Below, piece after piece: positions 6,680 to 9,988 of a DNA stretch of 9,988 nt; position 1 is the stretch's first letter; each line of letters begins with the position of its first letter. The position numbers were made by a program, and so were the translations under genes. The notes below the pieces were generated by a model. That model saw nothing but the letters and a program-made list of their open reading frames with translations. It was not told the origin of the DNA and ran no database searches. Source of the stretch: JBHIBR01 sp046759145 [NCBI: Nitrospinota bacterium] (GTDB taxonomy: Bacteria; UBA8248); NCBI GenBank assembly GCA_046759145.1, contig JBHIBR010000039.1, positions 1 to 9,988 on the forward strand, written 5' to 3'.

Positions 6680-8017
6680 ATGAGAGAGACCACCGAGAGG
6701 CGGGTGCAGGCCATCAGCTGGAACCTGACCCGGCGCTGCAACCTCCGCTGTGCCCACTGCTACATGAGCGCCTTCCCCGGGGCGGATTGCTCGGCGGAGC
6801 TCACCCGGGATGAGTGCCTCAGGGCAGTGGACCAGGTGGCCGAGGTGAACCCCAACGCGTTCCTCATCCTAACGGGAGGGGAACCCCTTGTGCGGCCCGA
6901 CCTCTTCGACATCGCCACGAGGGCCTCGGAGCGAGGGTTCACGGTGGTCCTCGGGACCAACGGCGTCCTCCTCGACCGGAGGGCGGCCGATCGCATGAGG
7001 GCGTCGGGCATACAGGGGGCGAGCGTGAGCTTGGACTCGGCCGACCCGGGGCGTCACGACCGCTTCCGCGGGCCCCCCGGCTCGTGGGAGAAGGCGGTGC
7101 GGGCGGCGCGGCTGCTGCTCGAGGCGGGTCTCCCCTTCTCTCTCCATTTCTCGGCCATGGAGTGGAACGCGGATGAGTTGCCCGCGATGGTGCGCTTCGC
7201 CCGGGAGCTCGGCGCCCAGGTGCTGAACGTCTTCTTCCTCGTCCGCACGGGCCGGGGCGAGGGCTTCGCCGGGCTGCCCGCCGCCCGTTGCGAGGAGGCG
7301 CTGCGCTTCCTGGCGCGTGTCCAAGGGGTGAAGGGGAATGGGGGCGATCCCGACGAGGCGCCCGTCGATGCAAGGGATCTCCTCATCCGGGCGAAATGCG
7401 CCCCGCACTTCCGTCGGGTCGTCTACGAGCTCGACCCGGCATCCCCGCTCCTCGCCGACTACGCCCATGGAGGCTGCCCTGCCGGGCGGGAGTACTGCCG
7501 GATCGGCCCCTCGGGCGAGGTGACGCCCTGCCCCTACGTCCCGCTCTCGGCGGGGAGCCTCCGCGAGAAGCCTTTTGGGGAGATCTGGCGCTCCTCCTCC
7601 CTGCTCAGGCTCTACCGCTCGGGCACGCTCAAGGGAAGGTGCGGCCGGTGCGAGTTCCGCGAGGTGTGCGGAGGGTGCCGGTGCCGGGCCTACGCGGCGA
7701 CGGGCGACCCCATGGAGGAGGATCCCGCCTGCGCCTATGAGCCCCGGGGCGACGCGCCTCTGGTGCGCTTCCCCGCGGAGAGGAGCTTCGGGCTCGAGTT
7801 CGAGACCGGCCTCGCCTGGACTGTCGAGGCCCGGGAGCGCCTCTCCCGCATCCCTTCCTTCGCCCGGGGGATGGTGGCCAAGGGCGTGGAGGACTACGCC
7901 CGCGAGCGGGGCGTCTCCCCCATCACGGCCGACTTCATGAGGGAGGCCCGCGAGGCGCTCCTCTCGCGGAGCATCATGCCCGGATTCGTCCGGGACCGCC
8001 TCCTGGGGAAGCGATGA
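6680..8017 (+). CDS. Radical SAM/SPASM protein (NirJ/AhbD/PqqE-like) with C-terminal PCP_red domain
   Basis: The 445-residue enzyme has the radical SAM cluster CNLRCAHC (C20, C24, C27), GGEP and a VSLDS strand. A SPASM region follows with many cysteines: GGC, EYC, TPCPY, CGRC, REVCGGC, RC and ACAYEP. The CGRCEFREVCGGCRCRAYAATGD-like layout is close to heme-modifying family members such as NirJ (heme d1) and AhbC/AhbD (siroheme route to heme), but peptide-modifying relatives share it. Residues about 378-428 are a further PCP_red domain (LAWTVEARERLSRIPSFAR, then ERGVSPITADFM). GGGAGA 7 nt ahead supports the ATG at 6680; an in-frame ATG at 6632 has AGGAGG directly abutting, which is too close. 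Its stop overlaps the next start as ATGA, implying translational coupling with the oxidase-like gene. The substrate is not determined. Confidence 0.85.
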   Translation: MRETTERRVQAISWNLTRRCNLRCAHCYMSAFPGADCSAELTRDECLRAVDQVAEVNPNAFLILTGGEPLVRPDLFDIATRASERGFTVVLGTNGVLLDRRAADRMRASGIQGASVSLDSADPGRHDRFRGPPGSWEKAVRAARLLLEAGLPFSLHFSAMEWNADELPAMVRFARELGAQVLNVFFLVRTGRGEGFAGLPAARCEEALRFLARVQGVKGNGGDPDEAPVDARDLLIRAKCAPHFRRVVYELDPASPLLADYAHGGCPAGREYCRIGPSGEVTPCPYVPLSAGSLREKPFGEIWRSSSLLRLYRSGTLKGRCGRCEFREVCGGCRCRAYAATGDPMEEDPACAYEPRGDAPLVRFPAERSFGLEFETGLAWTVEARERLSRIPSFARGMVAKGVEDYARERGVSPITADFMREAREALLSRSIMPGFVRDRLLGKR

Positions 8018-9988
8018 GCGCGCACTCTCCGGCCTTTCGGGGCGAGCGACGGGCGGCGCGCGGCAGCCTGCTGGCGGCCTCCCTGGGCCTCCTGGTGCTC
8101 CTCCCGCTCCCCGCGCTGGCCCAGGCGGGGGCCCCCGCGGATTACCGCAGCTTCTTCGCCCTCGACTCCCGCACCGCCATCTGGGCGGTGGCGCAGCTCC
8201 ACCTGATGTTCGGGGCCTTCGTGCTGGGGGTCCCCATCTTCGCCCTCATCACCGAGTTCATCGGACACCGGACGGGCGACGAGCGATATGACCGCCTCGC
8301 GCACGAGTTCACCAAACTCCTCTCGGCCGCCTTCGCCACCACGGCCTCCCTCGGGGGGCTCTTCGTCTTCCTGCTCTTCGGTCTCTACCCGCGCTTCATG
8401 AACTTCATGGGGGGCGTCTTCCACGGCTCGATGTACGTCTACGCCCTGCTCTTCTTCGCCGAGGCCTTCTCCCTCTACCTCTACTACTACTCCTGGGAGC
8501 GGCTGCGCGGCGGGGGGAAGAAGTGGCTCCACATGGGCTTCGGGCTGGCGCTGAACCTGACGGGCATCCTGCTCATGGCCATCGCCAACGCCTGGGTCAC
8601 CTACATGATGAGCCCCACGGGGATCGACCCCGAGGCGAACCGGTTCGTGGGTACCACCTGGGGGGCGATCGCGAACCCGCTCTGGATGCCCCTGAACGTG
8701 CACCGTTTCATCGCCAACGTGGCCTTCGGGGGCTTCGTCGTGGGGGCCTACGCTGCCGTCAAGTTCCTGGGGGCCAGAAGCCAGGAGGAGCGGGGCCACT
8801 ACGACTGGATGGGCTATGTCGGCAATTTCGTCGGGGTGAGCGCGCTCATCCCGCTGCCCTTCGCGGGCTACTGGCTGGGGCGCGAGGTGTATAGCTTCAG
8901 CCCGGTCATGGGCAACAACATGATGGGCGGGGCCTTCAGCTGGACCTTCATCATCCAGGCCATGCTGATCGGGATGCTCTTTGTCGGGGCGAACTTCTAC
9001 CTCTGGAACGGGATGGAGCGCATCCCCGGGGCCGAGCGATACCAGGGCTTCATCAAGTGGCTCAACCTCATCCTCGTCCTCTGCTTCGCCGTCTGGCTCA
9101 CGCCCCACAACCTCCCGCTGAGTTCGGCCGAGCAGGTCCGCATGGGGGGCCAGTATCACCCCGTGCTGAAATACCTCGGCCTCATGCCCGCCAAGAACGC
9201 CGCGGTGAACTTCATCATCCTCTCCACCTTCTTGAGCTTCCTCCTCTACCGGCGGGGGAACAAGGGCAAGCGCCTCCCCTTCAGCGCCCACGGGCCGCGG
9301 GGCAAACTCGTGGTGGGGGCGGCGGCGGCGGTCTCGGTCCTGATCCTGCTCTGGTTCGCCCGCGTGCTCTTCACGCTGGATCCGCGCGACATGGACCTGA
9401 CGCCGGACCGCCGGGTGTATTTCCTCATCCCCGCCTACCTCTTGATCGCCCAGGCGGCCGTGCTGGCTGCCTGTGTGCCCATGACCTACCGGGACCGCGG
9501 CGTGGCGGCCCAATTTCTCTACCTCGGGATCACGGTCTTCTCTGCCACCCTCTTCCTGGGAGCCTACGGGTTCGTGGTGCTCGAGAGGGCCAACCCCTTC
9601 CTCCGCGAGATCGCCGTGGTCCAGGTGCTCATGGTGCTCACCGCGCTCATCTTCGTCACGGCCGTGGACGTCTACCTCTTCCGGGGGGCGGAGGAGGCCG
9701 GCGGGGTCCAGTGGGGGAAGGTTCCAGTGCGGGCCCAGTACGCGCTGATCCTCCTTTGCGTGAGTGTCGTGCTGCTCATGGGACTGATGGGATTCATCCG
9801 CTCCGGGTTGCGGGAGGACTGGCACATTTACGGCGTGCTGCGGGATACCTCCGTGGGTGCCTTCACCCCGACCATGGCGCACATGGCCTGGGTGGTGGGC
9901 GGCATCGCCGTCCTCTTCCTGGCGCTCATGACCTTCGTCTTCTGGCTGGGCACCCTGGGCGAGGAAAGCCCTCGCCCGGCGGCGGAGG
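8014..9988 (+). CDS. Cytochrome bd oxidase subunit I (CydA)-like membrane protein, C-terminus cut by window
   Basis: 658 codons are open to the window edge. A hydrophobic N-terminal segment ending PALAQA (about residue 38) looks like a signal peptide or extra helix, then many TM helices follow. Compared with E. coli CydA, His63 in QLHLMFG fits heme ligand H19. FFAEAFSLYLYYYSWERL fits the E107 region, with Glu150 matching; the E99 position is Val142. ANAW..YMMSP fits VANGWMQNP. NPLWMPLNVHRF places His230 at heme b558 ligand H186. The long quinol-binding Q-loop between helices 6 and 7 seems to be missing, and the chain extends well beyond CydA length with more helices. It recalls the long bd-like oxidases described in Nitrospira. 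It probably takes electrons to oxygen or another acceptor, perhaps from the cytochrome c. Family is secure; enzyme activity is inferred. Confidence 0.8.
   Translation, partial: MSAHSPAFRGERRAARGSLLAASLGLLVLLPLPALAQAGAPADYRSFFALDSRTAIWAVAQLHLMFGAFVLGVPIFALITEFIGHRTGDERYDRLAHEFTKLLSAAFATTASLGGLFVFLLFGLYPRFMNFMGGVFHGSMYVYALLFFAEAFSLYLYYYSWERLRGGGKKWLHMGFGLALNLTGILLMAIANAWVTYMMSPTGIDPEANRFVGTTWGAIANPLWMPLNVHRFIANVAFGGFVVGAYAAVKFLGARSQEERGHYDWMGYVGNFVGVSALIPLPFAGYWLGREVYSFSPVMGNNMMGGAFSWTFIIQAMLIGMLFVGANFYLWNGMERIPGAERYQGFIKWLNLILVLCFAVWLTPHNLPLSSAEQVRMGGQYHPVLKYLGLMPAKNAAVNFIILSTFLSFLLYRRGNKGKRLPFSAHGPRGKLVVGAAAAVSVLILLWFARVLFTLDPRDMDLTPDRRVYFLIPAYLLIAQAAVLAACVPMTYRDRGVAAQFLYLGITVFSATLFLGAYGFVVLERANPFLREIAVVQVLMVLTALIFVTAVDVYLFRGAEEAGGVQWGKVPVRAQYALILLCVSVVLLMGLMGFIRSGLREDWHIYGVLRDTSVGAFTPTMAHMAWVVGGIAVLFLALMTFVFWLGTLGEESPRPAAE

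Noticed and set aside
6632-6680. Upstream in-frame ATG at 6632 for the radical SAM gene with AGGAGG nearby
   Set aside because: The AGGAGG touches the ATG with no spacer, and the added 16 residues are not conserved-looking. The ATG at 6680 has a properly spaced GGGAGA.
5168-8017. PCP_red domains as evidence of chlorophyll or bacteriochlorophyll synthesis
   Set aside because: No BchN/BchB/BchL-type nitrogenase-like domains are present, and the Mrp gene is not a BchL homologue by its CPDC motif and ENMVGY segment.
7894-9882. Very long minus-strand open frame (662 codons)
   Set aside because: It lies opposite the CydA-like gene. Its translation is a Glu/His/Arg/Gly-rich string with no domain, an artefact of GC-rich codon bias on the other strand.

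Overview
The window is GC-rich and densely coded, and reads as bacterial. Encoded CCA on the tRNA, secreted c-type cytochrome, a bd-oxidase-like membrane protein, an Mrp carrier and proteins with the PCP_red domain outside any chlorophyll locus all point to an aerobic or microaerobic, redox-active lineage. From memory the gene content recalls Nitrospirota, NC10/Rokubacteria or Tectomicrobia-type genomes. That placement is inference and not firm.

Left part (1-1886): a partial minus-strand MrfA/YprA-type DEAD/DEAH helicase runs off the left edge. It is divergent from a plus-strand endonuclease III-related DNA glycosylase that keeps the catalytic Asp but has Glu where lyase-type enzymes have Lys. 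Both are DNA-repair genes. A tRNA-Ala(GGC) with a textbook sigma-70-type promoter and a downstream hairpin follows.

Middle part (1887-3017): a gene-poor scar. It holds frameshifted remains of a tyrosine recombinase on the minus strand, pointing toward the 3' end of the tRNA. It also holds a stub of a sensor kinase (two membrane helices, then early termination) and an AT-rich patch with a perfect 14-bp palindrome. This looks like the remnant of an integrated element.

Right part (3018-9988): six same-strand, closely spaced genes that look like one transcription unit. They are (1) a secreted c-type cytochrome fused to three tandem CusF-like copper-binding domains; (2) an Mrp/ApbC P-loop ATPase with a CPDC motif; (3) a two-CxxC zinc-ribbon-like protein ending in a PCP_red domain; (4) a protein made largely of three PCP_red-like domains; (5) a radical SAM/SPASM protein of the NirJ/AhbD/PqqE type ending in another PCP_red domain; and (6) a polytopic cytochrome bd subunit I-like protein, open at the right edge, whose start overlaps the stop of gene 5.

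The most interesting reading is that genes 1-6 form a maturation and electron-transfer module. The Mrp protein would handle Fe-S clusters, the radical SAM enzyme and PCP_red proteins would make or handle a modified tetrapyrrole, and the cytochrome c/CusF protein would carry electrons and copper. All would serve the unusual bd-like oxidase. The domain assignments are fairly secure; the joint function is a hypothesis.
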